Shown piece after piece: positions 32,774 through 39,465 of a DNA stretch of 45,873 bases. The stretch covers positions 1 to 45,873 of the forward strand of contig JAEWBS010000060.1 in the NCBI GenBank assembly GCA_023391005.1, in the 5' to 3' direction. Source of the stretch: Bacillota bacterium. Lineage in GTDB: Bacteria; Bacillota; Clostridia; Oscillospirales; Ruminococcaceae. A program made the position numbers and the translations under genes. Under the pieces are notes generated by a model. That model was not told where the DNA came from. It worked only from the letters and a program-made list of their open reading frames with translations, and did not search any database. Each line of letters begins with the position of its first letter. The first letter of the stretch is position 1.

Positions 32774-33159
32774 TTTTCACCCTCCAAAATTTCTTTCTGC
32801 AGCTTTTTGGTCAGTTTCTCAAATACCAGCTGATAAGAATCGTCGCACAGCTGCTTGAGCAGCTCGTCCGAAAGCGCACCGCCGAGGTCGATCGAATTCC
32901 AGCAACGCTTGTCGCTGTAAAAGCCGGGCAGCACCTCCACATGCGTTTTGCGCAGCATGTCCGCAAGCATCGGGTCACATTTAAGATTCAAAAGATCCTT
33001 TTCGGCATAGGTGGGGTCATATTTATCTGAGGGGTGCATCACGGCGGCAAACAGCTTGCCGCCCACCTGATAACGCAGCCATTGCCACTCCTCTTTAAAA
33101 TCTTTGGTGACGCCGGGCTTTGACAACAGATAACCGTCGAGCCATTCGTAGCGGTTCAT
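32770..33159 (-). CDS. MmcQ/YjbR family protein
   Basis: Protein of 129 aa with the MmcQ/YjbR fold, a small double-wing DNA-binding-like domain: an N-terminal LSKPGVTKDF, the core YQVGGKLFAAVM, and LPGFYSDKRCWNSIDLGGALSDELLKQLCDDSYQLV. The biological role is not known. AAGGGG lies upstream of the ATG. It is the first gene of the seven-gene operon and follows a candidate promoter at 33205-33213. Confidence 0.9.
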   Translation of the reverse strand: MNRYEWLDGYLLSKPGVTKDFKEEWQWLRYQVGGKLFAAVMHPSDKYDPTYAEKDLLNLKCDPMLADMLRKTHVEVLPGFYSDKRCWNSIDLGGALSDELLKQLCDDSYQLVFEKLTKKLQKEILEGEK

Positions 33160-33204
33160 AGTATTTCCCCTTCTTATCGGTTAATAGTTCAATTCCTTAT
33201 GTCT

Positions 33205-33213
33205 ATTTTATCA
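33205..33213 (-). promoter_or_regulatory. Extended -10 of the seven-gene operon
   Basis: Minus strand TG-A-TAAAAT (33205-33213). The -35 region is weak, in line with an extended -10 promoter. Predicted start near 33198, about 40 nt before the first ATG. Confidence 0.45.
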
Positions 33214-33358
33214 TGTAATCGTACCCTTTTCCATAAATTTCTGTCATAACCGCATAGAAAGCACCGCCCCATGTGGTGGATACCGCATTGCGTGAATAAT
33301 AGACCGTTCCGGCACAAAAAATTATATCTCAGGCGGTATTCCGATTAAACGCGAATGA

Positions 33359-33367
33359 TGTTAATAT
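33359..33367 (+). promoter_or_regulatory. Extended -10 of the msrAB gene
   Basis: TG-T-TAATAT (33359-33367), 24 bp before the ATG at 33391; the -35 (TTCCGA at 33339) is poor. GAGGTG serves as ribosome site. Confidence 0.35.
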
Positions 33368-33390
33368 AAAACTAAGAAAAGAGGTGCGCT

Positions 33391-34356
33391 ATGTCGGAAA
33401 ATTTATCGGAAATTTATTTGGCGGGCGGTTGCTTTTGGGGCAGTGAAAAATATCTTGGGTCGATTCGAGGCGTTTTGTCCACACAGGTCGGCTATGCGAA
33501 CGGAGAAACCGAAAACCCCACCTATGAGGAGGTATGCCACCGCAATACCGGGCACGCCGAGGCGGTACGGGTGGTCTATGATGCCGATATTCTTCCGCTG
33601 GCCTTTTTGCTGGCGCTTTATTATGAATCGATCGACCCCGTTTCGGTCAACCGGCAGGGCGGCGACCGCGGGGCGCAGTACCGGACCGGCATCTATTATA
33701 TTAACAACGCTGATTTGCCGGTGATAGAACGTTCCATCGCGCAGCTTCAAACACGGTATGATAAGCCAATCGCCATTGAGGTTGCACCGCTGCGCAATTT
33801 TAGCCCTGCGGAGGATTATCACCAAAAATATCTTGACAAACACCCCGGCGGTTATTGCCATATTTCAACAGCCAAGTTTGAGCAGGCCGCAAAGGCGGTT
33901 GTCGACCCCACCGCTTACAGTGTACCGGACGCCGACACGCTGCGCCAGACGCTGACGGGGACGCAATACGAGGTGACACAGAACAGCGCCACCGAGCCGC
34001 CGTTTCAAAACGCGTTTTGGAACGCTTTTGAGCCCGGGATTTATGTCGATATCACCACCGGCGAGCCGCTCTTTACCTCCAGCGACAAGTTTGAATCGGG
34101 CTGCGGCTGGCCAAGCTTTTCAAAACCAATCGACCCGGGCGTGATTCGAGAAAAGCAAGACGCCTCTCACGGCATGCGCCGGGTTGAGGTGCGCAGCCGC
34201 GCGGGAGACGCTCACTTGGGCCATGTGTTTGACGACGGCCCCAGAGAAACGGGGGGGTTGCGCTATTGTATCAACAGCGCCTCTTTGCGGTTTATTCCCA
34301 AAGACGAGATGGCGCAACAGGGGTACGGCGATCTTTTGGCGCTGATCGGCTTATAA
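33391..34356 (+). CDS. msrAB: Fused methionine sulfoxide reductase MsrA-MsrB
   Basis: Two-domain repair enzyme of 321 aa. MsrA (about 1-165) reduces the S form of methionine sulfoxide, with the catalytic cysteine in GGCFWG (Cys14). MsrB (about 190-318) reduces the R form, with Cys293 in RYCINSASLRFI and RAGDAHLGHVF. The zinc-type CxxC at the start of MsrB is replaced by VDITTGEPLF, so this is the zinc-free type. The fusion handles both isomers in one protein and fits oxidative-stress repair. Confidence 0.97.
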   Translation: MSENLSEIYLAGGCFWGSEKYLGSIRGVLSTQVGYANGETENPTYEEVCHRNTGHAEAVRVVYDADILPLAFLLALYYESIDPVSVNRQGGDRGAQYRTGIYYINNADLPVIERSIAQLQTRYDKPIAIEVAPLRNFSPAEDYHQKYLDKHPGGYCHISTAKFEQAAKAVVDPTAYSVPDADTLRQTLTGTQYEVTQNSATEPPFQNAFWNAFEPGIYVDITTGEPLFTSSDKFESGCGWPSFSKPIDPGVIREKQDASHGMRRVEVRSRAGDAHLGHVFDDGPRETGGLRYCINSASLRFIPKDEMAQQGYGDLLALIGL

Positions 34357-34384
34357 TTCCTGTTACAAAGCTTTGGCATCAATA

Positions 34385-34431
34385 AAGGGGACTGATTTAG
34401 AGGGCTCGATTGCCCCCAAATCAGTCCCCTT
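34385..34431. terminator. Long perfect hairpin between convergent genes
   Basis: AAGGGGACTGATTT (34385-34398) and AAATCAGTCCCCTT (34418-34431) form a perfect 14-bp stem around a 19-nt loop. It lies between the msrAB stop and the stop of the next minus gene. The following T-run is short on both sides, but the position suggests a bidirectional terminator. Confidence 0.6.
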
Positions 34432-34442
34432 CGGCGTTGGGG

Positions 34443-34832
34443 TTACATCATCGTGATTTCTGAATCTAAGTCTGAATCTGAGAAATTCCGTCGAATCGGT
34501 TCATAGTCTATATGTGCCTCTTGGTCGGTGGCCTCGAGCTTAAAAATGACCGGCCTGAGCCCGTCGTTACAGCTACAGATCGCGACTCCGGGTTTACGTA
34601 TCCAATCGCCGTAATAAAACAATTCGTTCCCTGCGCCGTGCGCCAGTGCAAAAGCATATTGATAAATGGCTTTCCACGCCTCATCACAAAAATGCGCAGG
34701 CTTTGCGTAATCCGCGTAAAAAATCTGGCCTTCCTCGTGCATCGGACACGCGGCTAGACCTTCCGCGCCATATTCCAAGGCCAGCTCTTGGTCTAAGGTC
34801 GTTTTTAGCACCGTTATTTTGACTTTTTTCAT
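34443..34832 (-). CDS. TIGR04076 family protein
   Basis: Protein of 129 aa matching the TIGR04076 pattern: KKVKITVLKTTLDQELALEYG, an invariant CPMHEEGQIF, FCDEAWKAIYQYAFAL and CNDGLRPVIFKLE near the C-terminus. The family is small and of unknown function, with conserved cysteines that suggest a metal or redox site. The last 20 residues are acidic. The start at 34832 has GAGGTG 8 nt upstream, in preference to an ATG 19 codons earlier. Confidence 0.8.
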   Translation of the reverse strand: MKKVKITVLKTTLDQELALEYGAEGLAACPMHEEGQIFYADYAKPAHFCDEAWKAIYQYAFALAHGAGNELFYYGDWIRKPGVAICSCNDGLRPVIFKLEATDQEAHIDYEPIRRNFSDSDLDSEITMM

Positions 34833-35035
34833 GAGAAGCACCTCTTTATGTTTGTTGTTCGAGTGACACAGTGTTTTGACGCCAGTCATTAAGGGGCGTT
34901 TAAGTTCTTCCCTCTGAAAACGGCTGGCCGATTTCGCCTAACACCAGACTTTTATACGGCCACATCAAAAATAAGCCCCTATTTGGTTTGTCGGCACGAT
35001 TATAATCTTTTGATTTATAATAACACATTCTACCA

Positions 35036-35072
35036 TATAAAAAAAGAGCAGCGAAACTGTGCTCGCTGCTCT
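35036..35072 (-). terminator. Terminator of the acetate transporter gene
   Basis: Minus strand: AGAGCAGCGA (35063-35072) pairs with TCGCTGCTCT (35045-35054), 8-nt loop, then a run of seven T. Confidence 0.9.
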
Positions 35073-35093
35073 CTTTGACCTATAAGGGGCGCG

Positions 35094-35699
35094 TTATTTG
35101 CTAAAAATATTCAAAGGCGCGCCAACCGGCAAGAAGGTTCGACCAAAGTGGTTATTGAGCACATTCGCGCCGCTGCCGTAAAAAGACATGATCGCAATGG
35201 CAAGCTCCGCGGCCGCCGCCATCTTGTGGAACAGGGTGTGCACGCTACCATCGGTAACAAATCCACTGACGGCAAGGCCCAGAAACAAAACGTCAATCAG
35301 TACAAAAATGATCAATAAAACCTTATTGGTCTGGGTAGCGCCTATGGTCAGAAATAGCGTAAGTATCAGGTATCCCAAAAAAGCAAAAGCCATTTGGCGT
35401 GTGTCAACGCCCGCTTTAAGCCCCTCACCCAATACACCCGCGTTTATAAGCCATGATAAGGCCATGCCGAGCCAGAAAAATCCATAAGCGCAAAAGGCGG
35501 TCGCGCCAAACACATTGTTCTTTTTATAATCCAGCACGCCCGCCACAAGCTGTGCAAACGCGCCCAAAAATATTGCCCACGGCAAAACGTAGGACACGCC
35601 GTTTGTAATGCCCAGCTTCTGGCTGGAAGCTACAAGGGTCACCATAGCAAGACCAAATAAACCAAGGGCCGATGGATCTACATGTGTTTTGTCTGACAT
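35094..35699 (-). CDS. Acetate uptake transporter (GPR1/FUN34/SatP family)
   Basis: Integral membrane protein of 201 aa with about six transmembrane segments, the size of the acetate/succinate:proton transporter SatP. The family signature near the N-terminus, usually NPAPLGL, is DPSALGLFGLA here. GVSYVLPWAIFLGAFAQLVAGV and FCAYGFFWLGMALSW match the conserved helices. It should take up acetate (and perhaps succinate) in symport. AGAGGA ribosome site; own promoter and terminator. The protein sequence ends with a short extracellular or cytoplasmic tail LPVGAPLNIFSK. Confidence 0.88.
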   Translation of the reverse strand: MSDKTHVDPSALGLFGLAMVTLVASSQKLGITNGVSYVLPWAIFLGAFAQLVAGVLDYKKNNVFGATAFCAYGFFWLGMALSWLINAGVLGEGLKAGVDTRQMAFAFLGYLILTLFLTIGATQTNKVLLIIFVLIDVLFLGLAVSGFVTDGSVHTLFHKMAAAAELAIAIMSFYGSGANVLNNHFGRTFLPVGAPLNIFSK

Positions 35700-35757
35700 T
35701 CAAAATTTCCTCTTTCCCCTACTAATGTTGCTGCCAGCCTAAAAAAGCATGACAGTA

Positions 35758-35777
35758 GTCCGCACCCGTGTGCGGAC
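35758..35777 (-). promoter_or_regulatory. Leader hairpin of the acetate transporter gene
   Basis: GTCCGCAC-4-GTGCGGAC, a perfect 8-bp stem with a 4-nt loop. It begins about 5 nt from the predicted transcription start, at the very 5' end of the mRNA, where it could protect the transcript or act as an operator. Confidence 0.5.
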
Positions 35778-35788
35778 ACACGAAGGGT

Positions 35789-35817
35789 ATCTTAACAAAA
35801 AGTTTAAGCATTTGCAA
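35789..35817 (-). promoter_or_regulatory. Promoter of the acetate transporter gene
   Basis: Minus strand: TTGCAA (35812-35817), 17-nt spacer, TAAGAT (35789-35794). Predicted start near 35782. Confidence 0.55.
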
Positions 35818-35819
35818 CA

Positions 35820-36394
35820 CCTATTTTGTGGGTACTTATTATTCGGAAAACAAATCCATTTTTTATTGAAATCTTATACATATAACACCTAATTCTCGCT
35901 TGTTCCACTAAATATCTTATCTTTGTCACAAAAACCACAAGATCTACCTTGGTGGAAATACCAATCTTTTTTCTGTGGGATTAGGCTCGTTTCGATATGA
36001 CCAACTTTGTCTTCCTGCAAGGGACGCATGGGGGATTACAGGGTTCTGCCATGTTGATCAATCGAGGGCGCCTGATCCGCTTCGGGAGCACTGCAAAAGA
36101 AAAGACACCTCAGAGGGTGCCTTTGTTTATGTTGTAATATTGCGTAGCATGAGACACAAATCCCAATTTGCCTACTTCATAAATGCATCTATCTTTGACA
36201 ATAACCCCGTATCTTTTGATACGAGAAATCGATCGCGTTGATATATATGATATTCCGCACTAGTTGTTCTTTTCTTGCAACTCAATATTAGCTCTTAAAG
36301 TCATCAAGCATGTTGTAGCGCTTAAATGAAAGGGATGTATTTTCATTCCTTTCAAACCTTGTTTATTTGCCAGTATCATATCATGCGCTTCTAC
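35820..36394. other. Long gap with no recognised gene
   Basis: About 575 bp, markedly AT-rich at both ends. An open plus-strand frame (35975-36241) has no ribosome site and no recognisable family. A 28-codon minus-strand frame (36260-36346, MKIHPFHLSATTC start) has a GAAAGGA abutting its ATG and is equally unrecognised. Two imperfect hairpins are visible: 36102-36122 and 36327-36354 (11 bp with a G-T pair). It may contain decayed genes next to the tRNA. Confidence 0.5.
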
Positions 36395-36434
36395 ATAAAT
36401 AAAGACATACTTCCTTGATGGGAAGTATGTCTTT
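36395..36434 (-). terminator. Terminator of tRNA-Arg
   Basis: Minus strand: AAAGACATACTTCC (36421-36434 complement) pairs perfectly with 36401-36414 over 14 bp, 6-nt loop, then TTTATTTA. It begins at the base after the CCA. Confidence 0.85.
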
Positions 36435-36511
36435 TGGTGTCCCCGGCGCGATTCGAACGCACGGCCTTTCGCTTAGGAGGCGAACGCTCTATCCTGCTGA
36501 GCTACGGAGAC
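36435..36511 (-). tRNA. tRNA-Arg (anticodon CCT)
   Basis: Complete tRNA on the minus strand. Acceptor GTCTCCG pairs with CGGGGAC (one G-T), D-arm AGCTCAGCAGGATAGAGC, anticodon loop CTCCTAA (anticodon CCT), T-loop TTCGAAT, and encoded CCA. Confidence 0.96.
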
Positions 36512-36524
36512 AAAACCATAGCTG

Positions 36525-36554
36525 ATTATATAATGTACCGGCGGCCATTGTCAA
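36525..36554 (-). promoter_or_regulatory. Promoter of tRNA-Arg
   Basis: Minus strand: consensus TTGACA (36549-36554), 18-nt spacer, TATAAT (36525-36530). Confidence 0.8.
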
Positions 36555-36667
36555 GGAAGTAAAAAGCTAGCCGCAGCAATTTGCATTCCGCATTGAAGTG
36601 CCAAAGACAAAATCCGCTTCTTTTGGGTTTAAAAATGTCTGAAACTCTTTTCCAAACGGGTAAAAGG

Positions 36668-36676
36668 TGCTATATT
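36668..36676 (+). promoter_or_regulatory. Extended -10 of the Nudix gene
   Basis: TG-C-TATATT (36668-36676), 38 bp before the ATG at 36714; the -35 is weak. Confidence 0.45.
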
Positions 36677-36713
36677 AGACAAGATAAACGTGTAGGTTTC
36701 ACGGAGGCAAAAC

Positions 36714-37139
36714 ATGAAGAGAGAAAAATCCTGCGGGGCATTGGTATATCGTTATGACAATGGAGCGCTGCTGCTGTTGCTGCTGCGCCATCGGCACGGC
36801 GGGCACTGGTCCTTTCCGAAAGGACATGTGGAAGGCGCCGAAACAGAGGTTGAAACGGCGTTGCGCGAGGTGCGGGAAGAAACCGGACTGCACGTCTCGC
36901 TTCAACAGGGCTTTCGGCACATCGTCGAATATTATCCAAAGCCCGGCGTCAAGAAACAGGTTGTTTATTTTCTGGGTAAAGCGCTGCCCAATGAGTCTGC
37001 GGTGCGACAGGAGATCGAAATCAGCGAGCTTAAATGGGTCGAGTGGGACGAAGCCTTTCGTTGCGTGACCTTTAAGAACGATAAAGATCTTTTAAATATG
37101 GCCAAGGCGCATTTAGAAGCGGCGGATTTAGTCTGCTGA
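36714..37139 (+). CDS. Nudix hydrolase (diadenosine tetraphosphatase-like)
   Basis: Nudix protein of 141 aa. The Nudix box runs from Gly37 (GHVEGAETEVETALREVREETG, about 37-58) with all the metal-binding glutamates. The N-terminal SCGALVYR and the WSFPKGHVE context resemble bacterial bis(5'-nucleosyl)-tetraphosphatases, so cleavage of Ap4A-type molecules is the likely activity; substrate specificity is inference. GGAGG lies 8 nt before the ATG. Monocistronic; the shared terminator follows at 37214. Confidence 0.92.
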   Translation: MKREKSCGALVYRYDNGALLLLLLRHRHGGHWSFPKGHVEGAETEVETALREVREETGLHVSLQQGFRHIVEYYPKPGVKKQVVYFLGKALPNESAVRQEIEISELKWVEWDEAFRCVTFKNDKDLLNMAKAHLEAADLVC

Positions 37140-37213
37140 TAACGGCATAAAAATCCGTCGTCTTGGCAAAATTGGCACCGCGAACAAGATGCTCCCGCGC
37201 GTCAGCCACAGGT

Positions 37214-37246
37214 AAAGGGAGGACGCCCAGACGCGTCCTCCCTTTT
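37214..37246. terminator. Bidirectional terminator
   Basis: AAAGGGAGGACG (37214-37225) and CGTCCTCCCTTT (37234-37245) form a perfect 12-bp stem with an 8-nt loop, T on the plus side and TTTAC on the minus side. It serves the convergent Nudix and small-protein genes. Confidence 0.9.
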
Positions 37247-37263
37247 GACCCGGCACACCGTTC

Positions 37264-37452
37264 TTAATGCATGATCTGCGAAACGCTGTCGAGAATAATT
37301 CCGGCGTTTTTCACCGCGCGACCCGCGGTGCGCTTGAGCTTCTTGGTCTGGCGCTGCATCGTCGTGTCGTTGCTGCTCATCATGTAGGCAGCGGTACCGG
37401 CGATGATGCCAACAGCGGCTGAGGTAATGGCGGACGTCATGTTTCTGTTCAT
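37264..37452 (-). CDS. Small YtxH-like membrane protein
   Basis: Protein of 62 aa: a glycine/alanine-rich hydrophobic segment (about residues 8-25, AITSAAVGIIAGTAAYMM) followed by a basic helix (QRQTKKLKRTAGRAVKNAG). This resembles short YtxH-like, single-span stress proteins. A strong AAGGAGA lies upstream of the ATG. Function unknown. Its own terminator is shared with the Nudix gene. Confidence 0.75.
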   Translation of the reverse strand: MNRNMTSAITSAAVGIIAGTAAYMMSSNDTTMQRQTKKLKRTAGRAVKNAGIILDSVSQIMH

Positions 37453-37663
37453 TGCACATTCTCCTTGACTTTAAAATTGTGGGCGGTACTAGCTTGCGCC
37501 AAATTGCCGCCTTTAGCCGCGAAAGTTTCTCCCAAAACGATTCTATGTTATTAACAATTCAGGCATCTCAATCAAGGCGCTATTTGTGCAATGTGCTTGC
37601 GCGCCCATTTCTGCCCATTTTATGACTTTTTTTGTTCTGCTTATAGCACAAATTTGAATTTTT

Positions 37664-37706
37664 AAAGGCTTGTACAGTTGTTATTTAACGACAAATACAA
37701 GCCTTT
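37664..37706. repeat. 11-bp inverted repeat upstream of the pyridoxamine kinase gene
   Basis: AAAGGCTTGTA (37664-37674) and TACAAGCCTTT (37696-37706) pair perfectly around 21 nt, which contain a further TTGT/ACAA. It sits just before the promoter at 37728. A T-containing tail on the minus side makes a weak minus-strand terminator possible. No gene occupies the 328-bp gap 37453-37780. Confidence 0.55.
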
Positions 37707-37727
37707 AGCCCGGCCTTTGCAGCCAAT

Positions 37728-37756
37728 TTGCACTGGCTGTTCTTTTGGGATAATAT
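37728..37756 (+). promoter_or_regulatory. Promoter of the pyridoxamine kinase gene
   Basis: TTGCAC (37728-37733), 17-nt spacer, TAATAT (37751-37756), 25 bp before the ATG at 37781. Confidence 0.6.
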
Positions 37757-37780
37757 AAATTTAACGAGAGAGTGATTTTG

Positions 37781-38644
37781 ATGAACCGACCCCAACGCAT
37801 TGCCGCCATTCACGACCTTTCAGGCTTTGGGCGCTGCTCGCTCGCCGTCATCATTCCGGTGCTGTCAGCCATGGGGATGCAGGTGTGCCCTGTGCCTACA
37901 GCGGTGCTTTCTACCCATACGGGCGGCATGGGCGAGGTTGCACTGCGCGATCTGACCGACTACCTCTCTCCCGCGCTGGCGCACTATAAAAAGCTGGGGC
38001 TGGATTTCGAATGCGTCTACAGCGGCTTTTTAAATTCGCCCGAGCAGATTGATCACTGTCTCGAATATTTTAAAAGCTACCCGAACGCACTCGCAGTGGT
38101 GGACCCGGTCATGGGTGACCACGGCAAGGCCTACCGCACCGTAACCAGCCCGATGCAACAGCGCATGCACGAGCTGGCCGCAGTAGCCGACGTCATTACG
38201 CCGAACCTGACTGAAGCATGCATGCTGCTCGGAGAAAGCTACCAAAGCGCGCCGCTGACCCGCGCTGAGGCTAAAAGCAAGCTGGTACGGCTCTCAAAGC
38301 TGGGCCCTGATCGCGTTATCATCACCGGCGTGGGGCTCGCTTCGGGTGAGGCGATGACCAACATCGGTTATGACCGCGCGCGCGGCACCTTCTGGTACAT
38401 CGCCTGCGACTATGTCCCCGCCTCCTACCCCGGCACCGGCGACCTTTTTGCCGCCGTGCTCACCGGCGCGCTGCTGCAAAACGACAGCCTGCCGATGGCG
38501 ATGGCGCGCGCAACCCATTTTGCGCAGGCCGCCATCAAAACCACCTATGGCTACGGCACCGACCCGCGCTTTGGGGTCATGCTTGAGCCACTGCTCGGCC
38601 AGCTGGCCGGCCACGAGGTCTATTCCGATTATCAAACACTATAA
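37781..38644 (+). CDS. Pyridoxal/pyridoxamine kinase (PdxY/PdxK-like)
   Basis: Ribokinase-fold vitamin kinase of 287 aa. It should phosphorylate pyridoxal and pyridoxamine in B6 salvage. Features: AAIHDLSGFGRCSLAV at the N-terminus, LSTHTGGMG, VDPVMGDHGK and the catalytic PGTGDLFAAVL with its aspartate. ThiD-like HMP kinases share the fold but not this N-terminus. The start at 37781 follows GAGAG; a GTG three codons upstream is possible. The next gene, an ECF-type S component 48 bp on, strengthens the B6 role. Confidence 0.88.
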   Translation: MNRPQRIAAIHDLSGFGRCSLAVIIPVLSAMGMQVCPVPTAVLSTHTGGMGEVALRDLTDYLSPALAHYKKLGLDFECVYSGFLNSPEQIDHCLEYFKSYPNALAVVDPVMGDHGKAYRTVTSPMQQRMHELAAVADVITPNLTEACMLLGESYQSAPLTRAEAKSKLVRLSKLGPDRVIITGVGLASGEAMTNIGYDRARGTFWYIACDYVPASYPGTGDLFAAVLTGALLQNDSLPMAMARATHFAQAAIKTTYGYGTDPRFGVMLEPLLGQLAGHEVYSDYQTL

Positions 38645-38692
38645 GGGCGTGCCGCCTTCTCAAGGGGCACCCGCCCGGAGAAGGGAGCCGCT

Positions 38693-39286
38693 ATGAACCG
38701 TTCTTCAAACGCCATCTATCGCATCGCGGCGATAGGCGTACTGACCGCCATGGTTTTTGCCGCGAATTTTATTTCTATTCCCATTGGGGATATCAGCCGA
38801 ATTCACTTCGGTAACGTTTTCTGTGTGCTGTCAGGATTATTGCTCGGCCCTGTTTCGGGCGGGCTATGCGCCGGTCTAGGCGGCTTTTTCTACGATCTGT
38901 TTAATCCGCTTTATGCCGCCGAGGCCCCGATTACCTTTATCATCAAGTTTGTTTTGGGCGCTCTGGTGGGCGTTATTGCGCACAGCGGCAAAAGCTTTGG
39001 GCAAAACCGCATTAAAAACACCGTCGGCGCCGTTGTGGGCAGCTTGGGGTATGTTGCCGTCTACCTTTTAAAGAACTTTATCTACGAATATTATCTGCTG
39101 CGCAATCCAATTGAGACGGTGACGGCAAAATTGGTTGTCAAGGGTACGTCGTCGCTGGTCAACGGCATGATCGCCGTCGCTGTCGCACTGGCCTTGCTGC
39201 CGGTGTTCTCAAAGGCGATGCGAGCCTCGGGTATTTATCAAAAGCTTTTCCCCGCTGGGCCTGAAAGCACGCCTCAAAAGCAATAA
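38693..39286 (+). CDS. ECF transporter S component, probable vitamin B6 type
   Basis: Membrane protein of 197 aa with about six transmembrane helices, typical of ECF substrate-capture subunits: the IGVLTAMVFAANFISIPIGDISRIHFGNVFCVLSGLLLGP region fits families such as HmpT/PdxU. The adjacent pyridoxamine kinase suggests pyridoxine or a related B6 vitamer as substrate; HMP (thiamine precursor) is the alternative. The shared energising components (EcfA, EcfA', EcfT) are not in the window and are normally encoded elsewhere. Strong AGAAGGGAG ribosome site. Confidence 0.8.
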   Translation: MNRSSNAIYRIAAIGVLTAMVFAANFISIPIGDISRIHFGNVFCVLSGLLLGPVSGGLCAGLGGFFYDLFNPLYAAEAPITFIIKFVLGALVGVIAHSGKSFGQNRIKNTVGAVVGSLGYVAVYLLKNFIYEYYLLRNPIETVTAKLVVKGTSSLVNGMIAVAVALALLPVFSKAMRASGIYQKLFPAGPESTPQKQ

Positions 39287-39307
39287 TGTAATATTGTGAC
39301 AGTATTA

Positions 39308-39358
39308 AACAGCGCATATCCGCAGATCGGGTGAATCTGCGGATATGCGCTGTTCTTG
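39308..39358 (+). terminator. Terminator after the S component
   Basis: AACAGCGCATATCCGCAGAT and its complement (39308-39327 and 39335-39354) form a perfect 20-bp stem with a 7-nt loop, among the longest in the window. The T-run after it is weak (CTTGCTTTG). Confidence 0.75.
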
Positions 39359-39404
39359 CTTTGAGTAAAATAAAAAATGCCTTGACGCGAGATGCATTAC
39401 GCTA

Positions 39405-39451
39405 AAAAGGTCTATAAAATATAGGCTGGGGGATAGTGATATCCCCCAGCC
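39405..39451 (-). terminator. Terminator of the large surface protein gene
   Basis: Minus strand: a perfect 12-bp stem (39440-39451 with 39424-39435), 4-nt loop, then TATATTTTATAG. It begins 15 bp past the stop at 39466. Confidence 0.8.
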
Positions 39452-39465
39452 CGAATACAATATCT

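Noticed and set aside
35975..36241. Open plus-strand frame of 88 codons
   Set aside because: No ribosome site, no known family, and atypical codon use; kept only in the gap description.
36260..36346. A 28-codon minus-strand frame
   Set aside because: Very short, with the ribosome site too close to the ATG and no recognisable motif.
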